Assembly: GCA_041749275.1 (NCBI GenBank)
Contig: JBGTBQ010000171.1
Location: 1 to 15,393, forward strand
Reading direction: 5' to 3'
DNA length: 15,393 nucleotides
Source of the DNA: JBGTBQ01 sp041749275
GTDB lineage: Bacteria; Acidobacteriota; Blastocatellia; Pyrinomonadales; Pyrinomonadaceae
Part shown: positions 7,761 to 14,963 of the stretch, one piece after another
Layout: each line of letters starts with the position of its first letter
Position numbering within the stretch: position 1 is the stretch's first letter
Position numbers and translations under genes: made by a program
Notes under the pieces: generated by a model
Databases searched by the model: none
Told to the model about the DNA's origin: nothing
The model's input: only the letters and a program-made list of their open reading frames with translations

Positions 7761-8927
7761 CTATTTGCTGAGTGCCGGGATGTAGCTGCCGCCGGAGACT
7801 TCGGGCTGCGTCGCGGTCTCGTGAGCGTCTCCATCGTCGCTGAGGAAGGGAATCTCGATTGAGACGACGAGGCCGCCGCGCGGGTCGTTCGACATCTCGA
7901 AGCGGTGCGCCCCGCCGTAGAGGCGTTGCAGGCGCGCGCGCGTGTTCTGGAGGCCCACGCCGTTGCCGGAAGTGCCGGCGCGCGTTTCACTGAGACCGGC
8001 GCCGTTGTCCGAGACTTCAAGGCACAGCACGCCGCCGCGCCGCATGGCGCTGACGCTGACGCGACCGGGCGCGGCGCGCGGCGCGATGCCGTGGCGGATG
8101 GCATTCTCGACGAGCGGCTGAAGAATGAGATTCGGGACGCGGCAGTTGAGCGCCTGCGGCTCGACCACGACGCGCGTGGTCAGACGGTCATGGAAACGTA
8201 TGCGCTCGATGTCGAGGTAGCAGTTCAGAAATTCCAACTCCTGCCGGAGCGGCACCTCCTGCGTCGCCTGAGTTTCGAGCGTGAGGCGGAGAAAGTCGCC
8301 GAGACGCGCGATCATGCGGTCGGCGGCCTCCGGGTCTAGGTGGACGAGCGCCGAGATCGAGTGCAAGGCGTTGAAAAGGAAGTGCGGGTGCAGTTGCATC
8401 TTCAACGCCTGAAGCTGCGCCTGCGACGCTCGGAGTTCGCCCTCGCGGTAACGCTGGTAGTAGTTCGCGGCCTGACTGATGAGGACGATGATCCAATAGA
8501 CGAGCAGTTCCTTGTCGAGTTGGAAAAACGTGTAGCGCAGCAGCATGTCGAGCGTGAACTTGGTGATGTCCCGGTTGAACAACGTGTCGAGCAGGATGTG
8601 CCCTGCCCCCCACGCGCCGGAGATCAGCGTGCCCGCCAGAGCATGAACCACCACCGCGCGCACCCAGTCCGCGCGCTCGAAGCGGAAGCGCCGCGAGAGC
8701 CAGAGCACAAGCGGCGTGAAGAGCGCGAACAGATAGACGGCGGCGAGCTGCCACACGAGCGCCCGCGAAAACGAGATGACACGCTCGGTGCGCGCGAAGT
8801 AGACGTAGAGCTGACTGGCGAAGAAGACGCCGACCAGCGTCCACACGCCCCAGATGAGCGCCCCTCTCACCAACCGCTGCCGCCATTCGCGCCCGCCGCC
8901 CGAACTGTCAAGAGAAAAGTACGACAT
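7761..8927 (-). CDS. LytS/YpdA-type membrane sensor histidine kinase (orphan)
   Basis: This encodes 388 residues. Four hydrophobic segments lie at about residues 22-44, 57-77, 90-113 and 139-155, with no obvious sensor domain outside the membrane. The His_kinase domain (PF06580) follows: QLHPHFLFNALHSISALVH, with the phosphorylated His at about residue 182. The ATPase domain shows the N-box LVENAIRHG (about 272-280, Asn275), G1 DNGAGL (307-312) and G2 GNGVGLQNTRARL (from 321). Such kinases normally pair with a LytTR-type response regulator encoded next to them. None is present on either side here: downstream is a noncoding stretch and upstream, about 190 nt away, the AT-rich DUF5131 gene. The C-terminal 30 residues after IPFLSDDG are low-complexity. 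The signal sensed is unknown. Confidence 0.93.
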   Translation of the reverse strand: MSYFSLDSSGGGREWRQRLVRGALIWGVWTLVGVFFASQLYVYFARTERVISFSRALVWQLAAVYLFALFTPLVLWLSRRFRFERADWVRAVVVHALAGTLISGAWGAGHILLDTLFNRDITKFTLDMLLRYTFFQLDKELLVYWIIVLISQAANYYQRYREGELRASQAQLQALKMQLHPHFLFNALHSISALVHLDPEAADRMIARLGDFLRLTLETQATQEVPLRQELEFLNCYLDIERIRFHDRLTTRVVVEPQALNCRVPNLILQPLVENAIRHGIAPRAAPGRVSVSAMRRGGVLCLEVSDNGAGLSETRAGTSGNGVGLQNTRARLQRLYGGAHRFEMSNDPRGGLVVSIEIPFLSDDGDAHETATQPEVSGGSYIPALSK

Positions 8928-9063
8928 AACGCACTCATCATCTCAACAACAAAGCGTGATGACAAGCGTTTCAGATATGAAGAGAAAAAAACAGTCCGCC
9001 GGATTGGATGACGTACAAAACGCTGCATTCAAGCGGCAGTAGGATTACGTTCGGGCAAACGAA

Positions 9064-9096
9064 AGCGCCTGACCGGGCAACTCCAAATCAGGCGCT
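9064..9096 (-). terminator. Rho-independent-like terminator after the DUF5131 gene
   Basis: A perfect 9-bp stem (AGCGCCTGA at 9064-9072, TCAGGCGCT at 9088-9096, 15-nt loop) lies 23 nt beyond the minus-strand DUF5131 stop. On that strand it is followed by TTTCGTTTG, a broken T-run. It would end the tcmP-DUF5131 transcript before the kinase gene. Confidence 0.6.
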
Positions 9097-9119
9097 CAAT
9101 ACCAGAGGGTGATGCGTTG

Positions 9120-9842
9120 TTAAGCCACTGCTACTTGCCGCGGCATTTCATCCCACGTGCGATCTTCAAGCTTCCGACCAGCTTTCTTTTTGTTCGTCCC
9201 GCCCCACTGTTTGAAGAAGAATGGAACACCTACGGCAATACATTGGTCTCGAATTTCTAAGACCCACTTGATATTCATCGCGCGCGCACCGGGGCCGGAT
9301 TCCCCCCCCACTATCACCCAATCAATACCCTGTAAATTCAGATCGGGAAGCGGCCCCAGCAACGGCTCAAGCGATAAAAATTTAACGTGCGCCCCTGTCT
9401 CGCGCAGGTGGTCAATTCTGAAAGTGTAATCTGTGCTCTCGACGCTGACGCCCATCCAGACGTGAGACCGCCAATCCAGCGTCGGGCTTAAGCGCAGCAG
9501 CCGTTGCGAGCGTTTCGTGAGGACTTGAAATCGGTGACGGTGTGCGCGGTTCATCACATCGAACACTCGATGAATGTATTCGGTAGGAACGTCCCGATGA
9601 AAGAGGTCGCTCATGGAGTTGACGAAAATCACCTGCGGCATTTTCCAGCGCAGCGGCAACTCCAACATGTGCTCTTGAACCGATAGCTTGAACCCGTTCG
9701 CGTAGTTGGGCTGCCCCATTGCCTGTAAGCGGAGCGCGAGTCGTTCGGCGTAACAATGGTCACAGCCGGGACTGATCTTCGTGCAACCCGTTACGGGATT
9801 CCAAGTTGATTCCGTCCATTCAATTGTTGACTTCGACCCCAC
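9120..9842 (-). CDS. DUF5131 / phage Gp37-Gp68-like three-Cys-motif protein
   Basis: This encodes 240 residues from a GTG at 9842 whose G overlaps the last base of the tcmP stop (TAGTG), so translation is probably coupled. The N-terminus TIEWTESTWNPVTGC and the cysteine set C20-x6-C27-x2-C30 (GCTKISPGCDHCYAERLA) are the hallmark of the phage Gp37/Gp68 (DUF5131) family. The spacing recalls an iron-sulfur ligand set of radical-SAM-like proteins, although C-x6-C-x2-C is not the canonical C-x3-C-x2-C. Later conserved parts are VFVNSMSDLFH-like (IFVNSMSDLFHRDVP), VLTKRSQRL, WMGVSVES and the C-terminal VGGESGPGARAM and FFFKQWGG. The biochemical function is unestablished. It occurs with TcmP in phages and bacteria. 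Base composition is lower in GC than in the core genes nearby, in line with transfer. Confidence 0.9.
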   Translation of the reverse strand: MGSKSTIEWTESTWNPVTGCTKISPGCDHCYAERLALRLQAMGQPNYANGFKLSVQEHMLELPLRWKMPQVIFVNSMSDLFHRDVPTEYIHRVFDVMNRAHRHRFQVLTKRSQRLLRLSPTLDWRSHVWMGVSVESTDYTFRIDHLRETGAHVKFLSLEPLLGPLPDLNLQGIDWVIVGGESGPGARAMNIKWVLEIRDQCIAVGVPFFFKQWGGTNKKKAGRKLEDRTWDEMPRQVAVA

Positions 9843-10660
9843 TATATCGTGCCTCGCTTCCGATACTTATCAAATATGTCGCGTATTATATTCGCGGCTA
9901 CAGCTTTGTTGGAAGCAAAAAACAAGAAGTAAACTTCAGCCCCCTTGGTATTTCTCATGGGGATTGGTTCGGGCACGAAAGAAAACCCCGCTTTATCCTT
10001 AAGCCTCTTTCTGTATGCTTCGACAATTATTTTGTTATCTTCCTTCTCAGGCTCACCGAATAGATTCCTATTCGTAGAATAGGCAGAACTCCTCCATGAG
10101 TCATCTCCCCAAAAAGCGGTCATCCTTTTAAGTCCGGTTGCTCCCACTTTCTCCGGGTTATGCCATAAAGCATTTCTGTTCATATCCATGATCGGGAAAT
10201 TCAGAAGGATTTCAATAGACTTCGTTTCGCCGGCCTTGCGGACTACTTCCCAATTCAAATGAAGACCATATGGGTCGAGTAGGCACAACCCACGGCGATA
10301 ATCCTCATATTTCACCAGCGGAAAAACTTTCTCCAAGAGTATCTTGTTACAATCTCCTGTGTATGTGTGAACATCATTGCGATTTCCCACCAGTTGCATC
10401 AATGTCTGAATTTTGTCGCCATTAAGGTCAATAAAATGGTATTCACGGAATGAAGGCTTAATCGCCAAAGCATTCAATGGACTGCCTAAGACGGCCTCGT
10501 TGGTAGTCTTAGACTTATGGACACCCGCGCCGGCGAAAGCATCTATATAAACGTGATGGAGCTTTTGCTGTGCGGCAAGAATAGTCGAATAAACAGCAGC
10601 GTATTCTTTGACGATGTCAAGTTTGATTTCTGACCAATACCCAATTTCGTCAAACTTCAT
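9842..10660 (-). CDS. tcmP: Three-Cys-motif partner protein TcmP
   Basis: This encodes 272 residues. The ATG at 10660 is chosen over the in-frame TTG at 10675 because GAAGGA precedes it by 7 nt. Start signature MKFDEIGYWSEIKL, then YIDAFAGAGV (residues 38-47), which resembles an SAM-binding loop, then HFIDLNGDK (74-82) and LCLLDPYGLHLNW (124-136), which resembles the DPxG motif of methyltransferase-like folds. These fit TcmP, the protein encoded beside DUF5131/three-Cys-motif proteins. Its reaction is unknown; a nucleotide- or RNA-modifying role is only suggested by the fold. The gene is conspicuously AT-rich (near 45% GC by eye against well above 60% in flanking genes), a strong sign of recent transfer. 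It is the first gene of a two-gene unit with the DUF5131 gene. Confidence 0.88.
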   Translation of the reverse strand: MKFDEIGYWSEIKLDIVKEYAAVYSTILAAQQKLHHVYIDAFAGAGVHKSKTTNEAVLGSPLNALAIKPSFREYHFIDLNGDKIQTLMQLVGNRNDVHTYTGDCNKILLEKVFPLVKYEDYRRGLCLLDPYGLHLNWEVVRKAGETKSIEILLNFPIMDMNRNALWHNPEKVGATGLKRMTAFWGDDSWRSSAYSTNRNLFGEPEKEDNKIIVEAYRKRLKDKAGFSFVPEPIPMRNTKGAEVYFLFFASNKAVAANIIRDIFDKYRKRGTI

Positions 10661-10731
10661 GGGGATGTCCTTCAACGGGGCTTGAGGTGACAGGTTTTCT
10701 GTCGAGCGAGATTAATAAACAAGCCTTCTCA

Positions 10732-11688
10732 TTAGGCGGCGTCGCGCGCGAGCATGGCGGCGCCGATGGGGACGGCGTCGGTGCCGAGTGAGGAGGCGAT
10801 GATCTGCGTGGCTTCGAAGCTGGGCTGGAAGGCGCGGCGACCGGCCTCGCGGATGATGGGGTCGAGGATGAGTGCGCCCGCCTCCATGACGCCGCCGCCG
10901 AGGACGATGCGCTCGATGTTGAGAAGGTTGATGACCGCCGCCACCGCCGTGCCGATGGAGCGGCCCGTGCGCTCGATCATCATGGCGGCGAAGTCGTCTC
11001 CGCTCTTCGCCTCGCGCGCGATGTCGGCGGCGGTGAACTCCTTGTTGATGGCGAGGCGTGAGAGCGAGGAAGTGCCGTCGCGGTAGAGGCGCTCGTGCGT
11101 GCGGCGGACGATGTTGGGCGCGGAGGCGACCGTCTCCAGACAGCCGACGTTGCCGCAGGTGCACTCGATGCCTTCGGGGTCAATCGTGATGTGGCCGAAC
11201 TCTCCGGCGAAACCGGTCGCGCCCTTCCACAGCTTGCCGTCGAGGACGAGCGCGCCACCGATTCCCATCCCGATAGTGATGTAGAACATGTGCCGGCTGC
11301 CGCGCCCCGCGCCTACGAGATACTCACCGATGGCGCCCGCGTTCGCGTCGTTCTCAAGGAACACGGGCAGACCCGTCAAGCGGCCCAACTCAGACTTCAA
11401 ATCGCCGCGAACAATCGAGGGCAGGTCGTTGGAAACGACGACGCGGCCCGTCGCGGGGTTGACCAGACCGGGAACGCCCAGCCCCAACGCGGCCACGCCG
11501 TCGGGCGCCGAGTCGCGCAGTTCCGTGACGAGGCGCGCGACCTGAGAGGCCACGTCATCGCGTTCGGGGGCGGCCTCGCGCCGCTCGGCGACGCGGCCTT
11601 CGGCGGTGACGAGCGCCACGCGCACCGCCGCGCCCGAAACGCTCACGCCGATGATGTGCCGGTTGCCCTGCTGCGCGTGAACGGTCAT
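10732..11688 (-). CDS. ROK-family sugar kinase-like protein with altered phosphate-binding motif
   Basis: This encodes 318 residues from the ATG at 11688, with AAGGGAAAGG about 8 nt upstream. ROK features are clear: LGLGVPGLVNPATGRV (68-83), the catalytic segment ENDANAGAIGE (112-122, with base Asp114), ITIGMGIGGALVLDG (137-151), and the zinc motif with His166, Cys176, Cys178 and Cys183 (GHITIDPEGIECTCGNVGC). ROK kinases phosphorylate sugars such as glucose or N-acetylglucosamine with ATP. The odd point is the N-terminal ATP phosphate-binding strand: instead of G-x-D-x-G-G-T it reads GVSVSGA (14-20), losing both the Asp and the Gly-Gly-Thr. The protein may therefore be a poor kinase or a sugar-sensing relative. 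There is no N-terminal DNA-binding helix-turn-helix, so it is not a NagC-type repressor. A spacer of 206 nt separates it from the divergent universal stress gene. Confidence 0.88.
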   Translation of the reverse strand: MTVHAQQGNRHIIGVSVSGAAVRVALVTAEGRVAERREAAPERDDVASQVARLVTELRDSAPDGVAALGLGVPGLVNPATGRVVVSNDLPSIVRGDLKSELGRLTGLPVFLENDANAGAIGEYLVGAGRGSRHMFYITIGMGIGGALVLDGKLWKGATGFAGEFGHITIDPEGIECTCGNVGCLETVASAPNIVRRTHERLYRDGTSSLSRLAINKEFTAADIAREAKSGDDFAAMMIERTGRSIGTAVAAVINLLNIERIVLGGGVMEAGALILDPIIREAGRRAFQPSFEATQIIASSLGTDAVPIGAAMLARDAA

Positions 11689-11773
11689 CTCAAAGCCTTT
11701 CCCTTGAATTAGTTGTCTGTCGGCGAGAAGCCGCGCGGGAAGTGGCGTTGATGGTAACAAAGGGGGTGGGGGC

Positions 11774-11802
11774 TGTCAAACAACACCTTCTCCGTGTAGA
11801 AT
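11774..11802 (+). promoter_or_regulatory. Weak candidate promoter for the universal stress gene
   Basis: TAGAAT (11797-11802) matches the -10 consensus at five of six bases and lies 17 nt after TGTCAA (11774-11779), which is a poor -35. It is in the divergent spacer between the ROK gene and the plus-strand cluster, the right place for a promoter. The support is only this motif and its position. Confidence 0.3.
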
Positions 11803-11813
11803 GCGAACCGGAA

Positions 11814-11886
11814 GGGATGAGAGGATGAGGGATGAGGGATAAAATATCCCGGCCTGTTCATCCCTCATCCCTCATCCCTCATCCCT
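11814..11886 (+). repeat. GGATGA heptad inverted repeat, copy A
   Basis: The left arm 11814-11840 is built of GGATGAG units and the right arm 11860-11886 of the complementary CATCCCT units, around a 19-nt loop. The right arm ends 8 nt before the ATG of the universal stress gene, where a Shine-Dalgarno would be expected; none is present. Confidence 0.85.
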
Positions 11887-11894
11887 TTATTCTT

Positions 11895-12359
11895 ATGAAC
11901 GTTCGCTCCATCCTGCTCCCGACGGATTTCAGCGAGTGCGCGCGGCACGCCGTGCCGGTGGCCGCCAGTCTGGCGCGCACGATGGGGGCGCGGCTCGTGT
12001 GCCTGCATGTCATCGAGCCGGTTATGCCGGCGGTCGGATGGACGCCCGTGGCGGAGCCGCTCCCATTGGCTGACATCAGCGAGCAGTTGGAAAGTTCGGC
12101 GGCGCGCGAGTTGCCGAAGATCGGCGAGTGCGAAGAGTGTGCCGGGTTGGACGTGGAGGACGTGATCGCGCACGGCGAAGCCGCCGCCGAGATCGTCCGC
12201 GTCGCCGAAGAGCGCGGTGTTGATCTCATCGTCATCTCTTCACACGGGCGCACGGGCCTCGGCAGAATCCTCTTCGGCTCGACCGCCGAATCGGTCGTCC
12301 GCCACGCCCACTGCCCCGTGTTGGTGGTCAAACCACCAAGTGAAAAGGATGAAGGATGA
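11895..12359 (+). CDS. Universal stress protein (UspA family)
   Basis: This encodes 154 residues, the usual single-domain size. The start is the ATG at 11895 (MNVRSILLPTDFSECARHAV); the frame upstream only translates the repeat. The N-terminal strand and Asp11 (LLPTDFS) fit the UspA fold. The C-terminal ATP-binding signature is SSHGRTGLGRILFGSTAESV (116-135), followed by HCPVLVV (139-145), so an ATP-binding member is likely. Its role is stress survival, but the specific trigger is unknown. The last residues SEKDEG and the TGA are encoded by the GGATGA repeat itself, meaning the repeat has replaced or extended the original gene end. There is no Shine-Dalgarno. Confidence 0.93.
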   Translation: MNVRSILLPTDFSECARHAVPVAASLARTMGARLVCLHVIEPVMPAVGWTPVAEPLPLADISEQLESSAARELPKIGECEECAGLDVEDVIAHGEAAAEIVRVAEERGVDLIVISSHGRTGLGRILFGSTAESVVRHAHCPVLVVKPPSEKDEG

Positions 12360-12420
12360 AGGATGAGGGATGAAGCGGAAGGCATCTTTCTTCATCCCTC
12401 ATCCTTCATCCTTTATCCTT
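12344..12420 (+). repeat. GGATGA heptad inverted repeat, copy B (overlaps the usp 3' end)
   Basis: The left arm 12344-12375 and right arm 12390-12420 are almost perfect reverse complements over 31 nt, with a 14-nt loop, making a very stable hairpin. The left arm supplies the last codons and the stop of the universal stress gene. The right arm ends 10 nt before the DedA ATG. Confidence 0.88.
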
Positions 12421-12430
12421 CGTTTCTCTC

Positions 12431-13156
12431 ATGGACTTAAACCTCGTCAGCGATCTGATGTTTCGTTTCGGGCTGCCGGCTATCTTCATTCTGACGATGG
12501 CGGAGGGCGACATCACATTGCTGCTGGCGGGGGTGCTGGCGCACGGGCAGGCGTTCGGCGACTACAGTTTCCTGCAAGTGCTGTTGGTGGGTACGCTCGG
12601 CGGCGTGGCGAGCGACCAGTTGGCCTACGCGCTGGGGCGCGGGGCGCGCTACCGTGTGCGAGGGCTTCGTTTCTACTGCGCGGCGCGCTCGCGCATCGAG
12701 AGCCTGACCGACAAGTTCGGGATGCTCTCGATGTTCGTCTCGAAGTATACCTACGGCCTGCGGTGGGCGGCGTGCACCTTCTACGGCGTGGCGCAGATGC
12801 CGTACTTACGATTTCTCGCGCTCTCGTTCGCAAGTTGCTTCGTGTGGGTTTTGAGTCTGACCGCCGCCGGATACTTCTTTCACAGCGCAATCTACAATCT
12901 GATCGGCGACTTCAAAAAGTTTCCGGTCATCCTGCTCTGCCTCGTCGCCGCCGGCATCATCGGCTTCTATCTCGCCGAGCGCTACTGGCTTTCGAAGAAG
13001 GTCGAGGAGGCCGACCCCGAAAGGATTCAGAAGTTCGAGCAGGCGGCGGAAGAGAAACTGCACGAGATCAGGGAAGAGATACACGACATCCTCCCCCACC
13101 CGCTCGCGCGCCACAAAGAGGCGTCGAAGCAGAAGCGCAACACCGAAGGAGACTGA
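12431..13156 (+). CDS. DedA-family (VTT domain) membrane protein
   Basis: This encodes 241 residues. Hydrophobic segments occur near residues 8-38, 46-68, 95-145 and 162-183. The DedA/SNARE-associated (VTT) layout is visible: an N-terminal acidic re-entrant segment (LTMAEGDITLLLAGVL, Glu25), GTLGGVASDQLAYALGRG (55-71), the conserved arginine-containing segment KYTYGLRWAACTFYGVAQMP (105-124; usually GRFxPxxR in E. coli proteins), and a following membrane helix. DedA proteins contribute to phospholipid or lipid-carrier flipping and membrane homeostasis. The charged tail (from about residue 186, KKVEEADPERIQKFEQAAEE) is predicted cytosolic and helical. The start is the ATG at 12431, with no Shine-Dalgarno; the heptad repeat stands in its place. 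The exact substrate is unknown. Confidence 0.88.
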   Translation: MDLNLVSDLMFRFGLPAIFILTMAEGDITLLLAGVLAHGQAFGDYSFLQVLLVGTLGGVASDQLAYALGRGARYRVRGLRFYCAARSRIESLTDKFGMLSMFVSKYTYGLRWAACTFYGVAQMPYLRFLALSFASCFVWVLSLTAAGYFFHSAIYNLIGDFKKFPVILLCLVAAGIIGFYLAERYWLSKKVEEADPERIQKFEQAAEEKLHEIREEIHDILPHPLARHKEASKQKRNTEGD

Positions 13157-13160
13157 AAGC

Positions 13161-13259
13161 AAGGATGAAGGATGAGGGATGAGGGATGAACAAGAAAAGG
13201 CGCTGTGTGTGTTGCGCGCTCTTTACTTCATCCCTCATCCTTCATCCTTCATCCCTCAT
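13161..13259 (+). repeat. GGATGA heptad inverted repeat, copy C
   Basis: The left arm 13161-13190 (GGATGAAG and GGATGAGG units) and right arm 13227-13259 (complementary CATCC units) flank a 36-nt loop. The right arm ends 5 nt before the ATG of the GHMP kinase gene. Same element as copies A and B, again at a gene boundary. Confidence 0.85.
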
Positions 13260-13264
13260 CTGTC

Positions 13265-14272
13265 ATGATTATTGAGGCGACCGCCCCGACACGCGTTGAT
13301 CTGGCCGGAGGAACGATTGACATCTGGCCGCTCTATCTTTTTCACCCCGGCGCGACGACCGTGAACTTCGGCATCTCGTTGCTGGCGCGCTGCCGCATCG
13401 AGACGCGCGACGACGACCGCGTCATTCTCGAATCGCGCGACCGCAACCTCTCTTTCGAGACGAGCCTCGGCGAGATCGAGAAGCTCGTGTACGAGGAGCG
13501 GCTCGAACTCATCTCGAAGCTCGTCCACTTCTTCAAGCCGGAGACGGGATTTCATCTCATCGCGGAAGGGTCGGCTCCGGCGGGCGCGGGCCTCGGCGGG
13601 TCGAGCGCGCTCGCCATCGCGTGCATCGGCGCGCTGAACCGTCTGGTCGGCGACCGTTATCCGCAAAAGAAGTTCATCGTCATCGCCGCCAACGTCGAGA
13701 CGACGGTCATTCGCGTACCCGCCGGGTTTCAGGATTATTACGGCGCGTTCTACGGCGGCGCGAACTCGATTCACTTCAGCGCCGAGGGCATCCGGCGCGA
13801 AGCGCTCGACGTGGACGCCGAACAACTCGAACGCCGCATCATCATCTGCTACACGGGCGAGCCGCGTCTCTCAGGCATCAACAACTGGGAGATGTTCAAA
13901 ACCCACATTGACGGCGACGCGGTGCTCTTCGAGTTGTTCGAGCAAATCCGCGACACGGCGCGGCGGATGCGCGAGGCGCTGGTCGCGCGCGACTGGCAAG
14001 GCGTCGGCGAGATCATGCGCGCGGCCTACCCGAACCGAAAGCGACTCGCGCCAAACATCACGACACCCCACATGGAAATGCTGGTCGAGCGCGCGCTGGC
14101 AAACGGAGCGGTCGCGGCGAAGGTCTGCGGCGCGGGCGGCGGCGGCTGCATCGCGTTCCTCTGTGAAGAGGAAACGCGAGCGTCGGTGGAGCGGGCGTTG
14201 GTCGCGGAAGAGGGCGCGGAGGTGCTCGGCTGGAGCTTCGCGCGCGAAGGGCTGGTCATTCGAGAGAGCTGA
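13265..14272 (+). CDS. GHMP-family kinase (mevalonate/heptose kinase-like)
   Basis: This encodes 335 residues from the ATG at 13265; the upstream part of the frame translates the repeat. All three GHMP motifs are present: motif 1 APTRVDLAGGTIDI (7-20), motif 2, the ATP phosphate loop APAGAGLGGSSALAIA (104-119), and motif 3 KVCGAGGGGCIAFL (286-299). Between them AANVETTVIRVPAGFQDYYG (141-160) resembles the heptose-7-phosphate kinase and mevalonate kinase group, which has a catalytic Asp in the x-Q-D-Y segment (Asp157). The family phosphorylates small alcohols such as sugars or isoprenoid precursors. Without neighbours from a sugar-nucleotide or isoprenoid pathway the substrate cannot be decided. 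No Shine-Dalgarno is visible. Confidence 0.9.
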   Translation: MIIEATAPTRVDLAGGTIDIWPLYLFHPGATTVNFGISLLARCRIETRDDDRVILESRDRNLSFETSLGEIEKLVYEERLELISKLVHFFKPETGFHLIAEGSAPAGAGLGGSSALAIACIGALNRLVGDRYPQKKFIVIAANVETTVIRVPAGFQDYYGAFYGGANSIHFSAEGIRREALDVDAEQLERRIIICYTGEPRLSGINNWEMFKTHIDGDAVLFELFEQIRDTARRMREALVARDWQGVGEIMRAAYPNRKRLAPNITTPHMEMLVERALANGAVAAKVCGAGGGGCIAFLCEEETRASVERALVAEEGAEVLGWSFAREGLVIRES

Positions 14273-14299
14273 GGGCTTTCACACGAAAGGATGGGACGC

Positions 14300-14812
14300 A
14301 TGGACAGAAGATGCGTGCGCGGAATCAAGTCGGTCATGTGTCTCTGCTTCGCGCTCGCCGTTCCGTTTGCGGCGTGGCCGTTAGGAAGTTCGAGCGGCGC
14401 GGCGCAGACCGGCGGCGGTCAAACTCAGACGACGCCGGAGGCGAAGCCGTTCGATCAGGAGCAGGCGCTCGCCGAGTTGCGGAAGCGAATCGCCGGGCAG
14501 GAGAACAAGCCCGCGGAAGAGGTCTTCAAAAATATCCAACTTCTCAAGGGCATGCCCGCTGGGCGTCTGCTGCGTGTGATGGAAATGGGCTACGCGCGTT
14601 CGCTCGGTGTCAACTGCACGCACTGCCACGTTGCGGGCGAGTGGGAGAAAGAAGATAAGCCGACCAAACAGATCGCGCGCGAGATGGCCGTGATGATGCG
14701 CGCCATCAATGAGTCTCACCTGAAGCAGATCAAAAACCTGAAGAGCGCGAATCCGACGGTCAACTGCACGACCTGTCATCGAGGGCAGACGAAACCCGCG
14801 CTCAACCTCTGA
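14300..14812 (+). CDS. Secreted di-haem cytochrome c, reaction-centre cytochrome family
   Basis: This encodes 170 residues. The ATG at 14300 is preferred over that at 14291 because GAAAGG at 14285-14290 then sits 9 nt upstream. A signal peptide covers about residues 9-36 (ending GSSSGAAQ), and a Gln/Thr/Gly-rich linker follows. Two haem c sites are present: CTHCH (106-110) and CTTCH (156-160). Each is preceded by a helix containing Met (KGMPAGRLLRVMEM and AREMAVMMRAIN), which could provide axial ligands as in the photosynthetic reaction-centre cytochrome c subunit family (PF02276). Acidobacteria encode many such small proteins without reaction centres, so this one is a periplasmic electron carrier and not evidence of phototrophy. 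It is the last gene of the plus-strand cluster. Confidence 0.9.
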   Translation: MDRRCVRGIKSVMCLCFALAVPFAAWPLGSSSGAAQTGGGQTQTTPEAKPFDQEQALAELRKRIAGQENKPAEEVFKNIQLLKGMPAGRLLRVMEMGYARSLGVNCTHCHVAGEWEKEDKPTKQIAREMAVMMRAINESHLKQIKNLKSANPTVNCTTCHRGQTKPALNL

Positions 14813-14856
14813 TCCACACCCAACTTACCGCTCTACCGAGACGTGTTAACTGCGGA

Positions 14857-14933
14857 AGTTGAGAGTTCAGGCTTGAGCTTGCTCTTGCTCAAAAGCAGCA
14901 CAAACTAAAGTTCAAACTCTCAACTCTTTTTTC
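14857..14933 (+). terminator. Terminator-like hairpin after the cytochrome gene
   Basis: AGTTGAGAGTT (14857-14867) and AACTCTCAACT (14915-14925) form a perfect 11-bp stem followed by CTTTTTTC. The 47-nt loop contains a second small stem (TTGAGC 14873-14878, GCTCAA 14887-14892). It starts 45 nt after the cytochrome stop and fits a terminator; it could also be another repeat. Confidence 0.6.
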
Positions 14934-14963
14934 AGCGCATCTTGGTCTTAGAGCATATCTAAA

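Noticed and set aside
8188..8886. 232-codon minus-strand frame inside the kinase gene
   Set aside because: Out-of-frame shadow in high-GC DNA; the kinase frame holds all motifs.
12370..13182. 270-codon plus-strand frame overlapping the DedA gene
   Set aside because: It starts inside the heptad repeat and runs out of frame over a clear DedA coding sequence; the product is low-complexity.
11814..13259. CRISPR array made of the GGATGA repeats
   Set aside because: Units are 7 nt, in inverted arms, with coding genes between them; there are no spacers of regular length and no cas genes.
14300..14812. Evidence for phototrophy from a reaction-centre cytochrome
   Set aside because: The family is common in non-phototrophic Acidobacteria, and no reaction-centre or chlorophyll genes are present.
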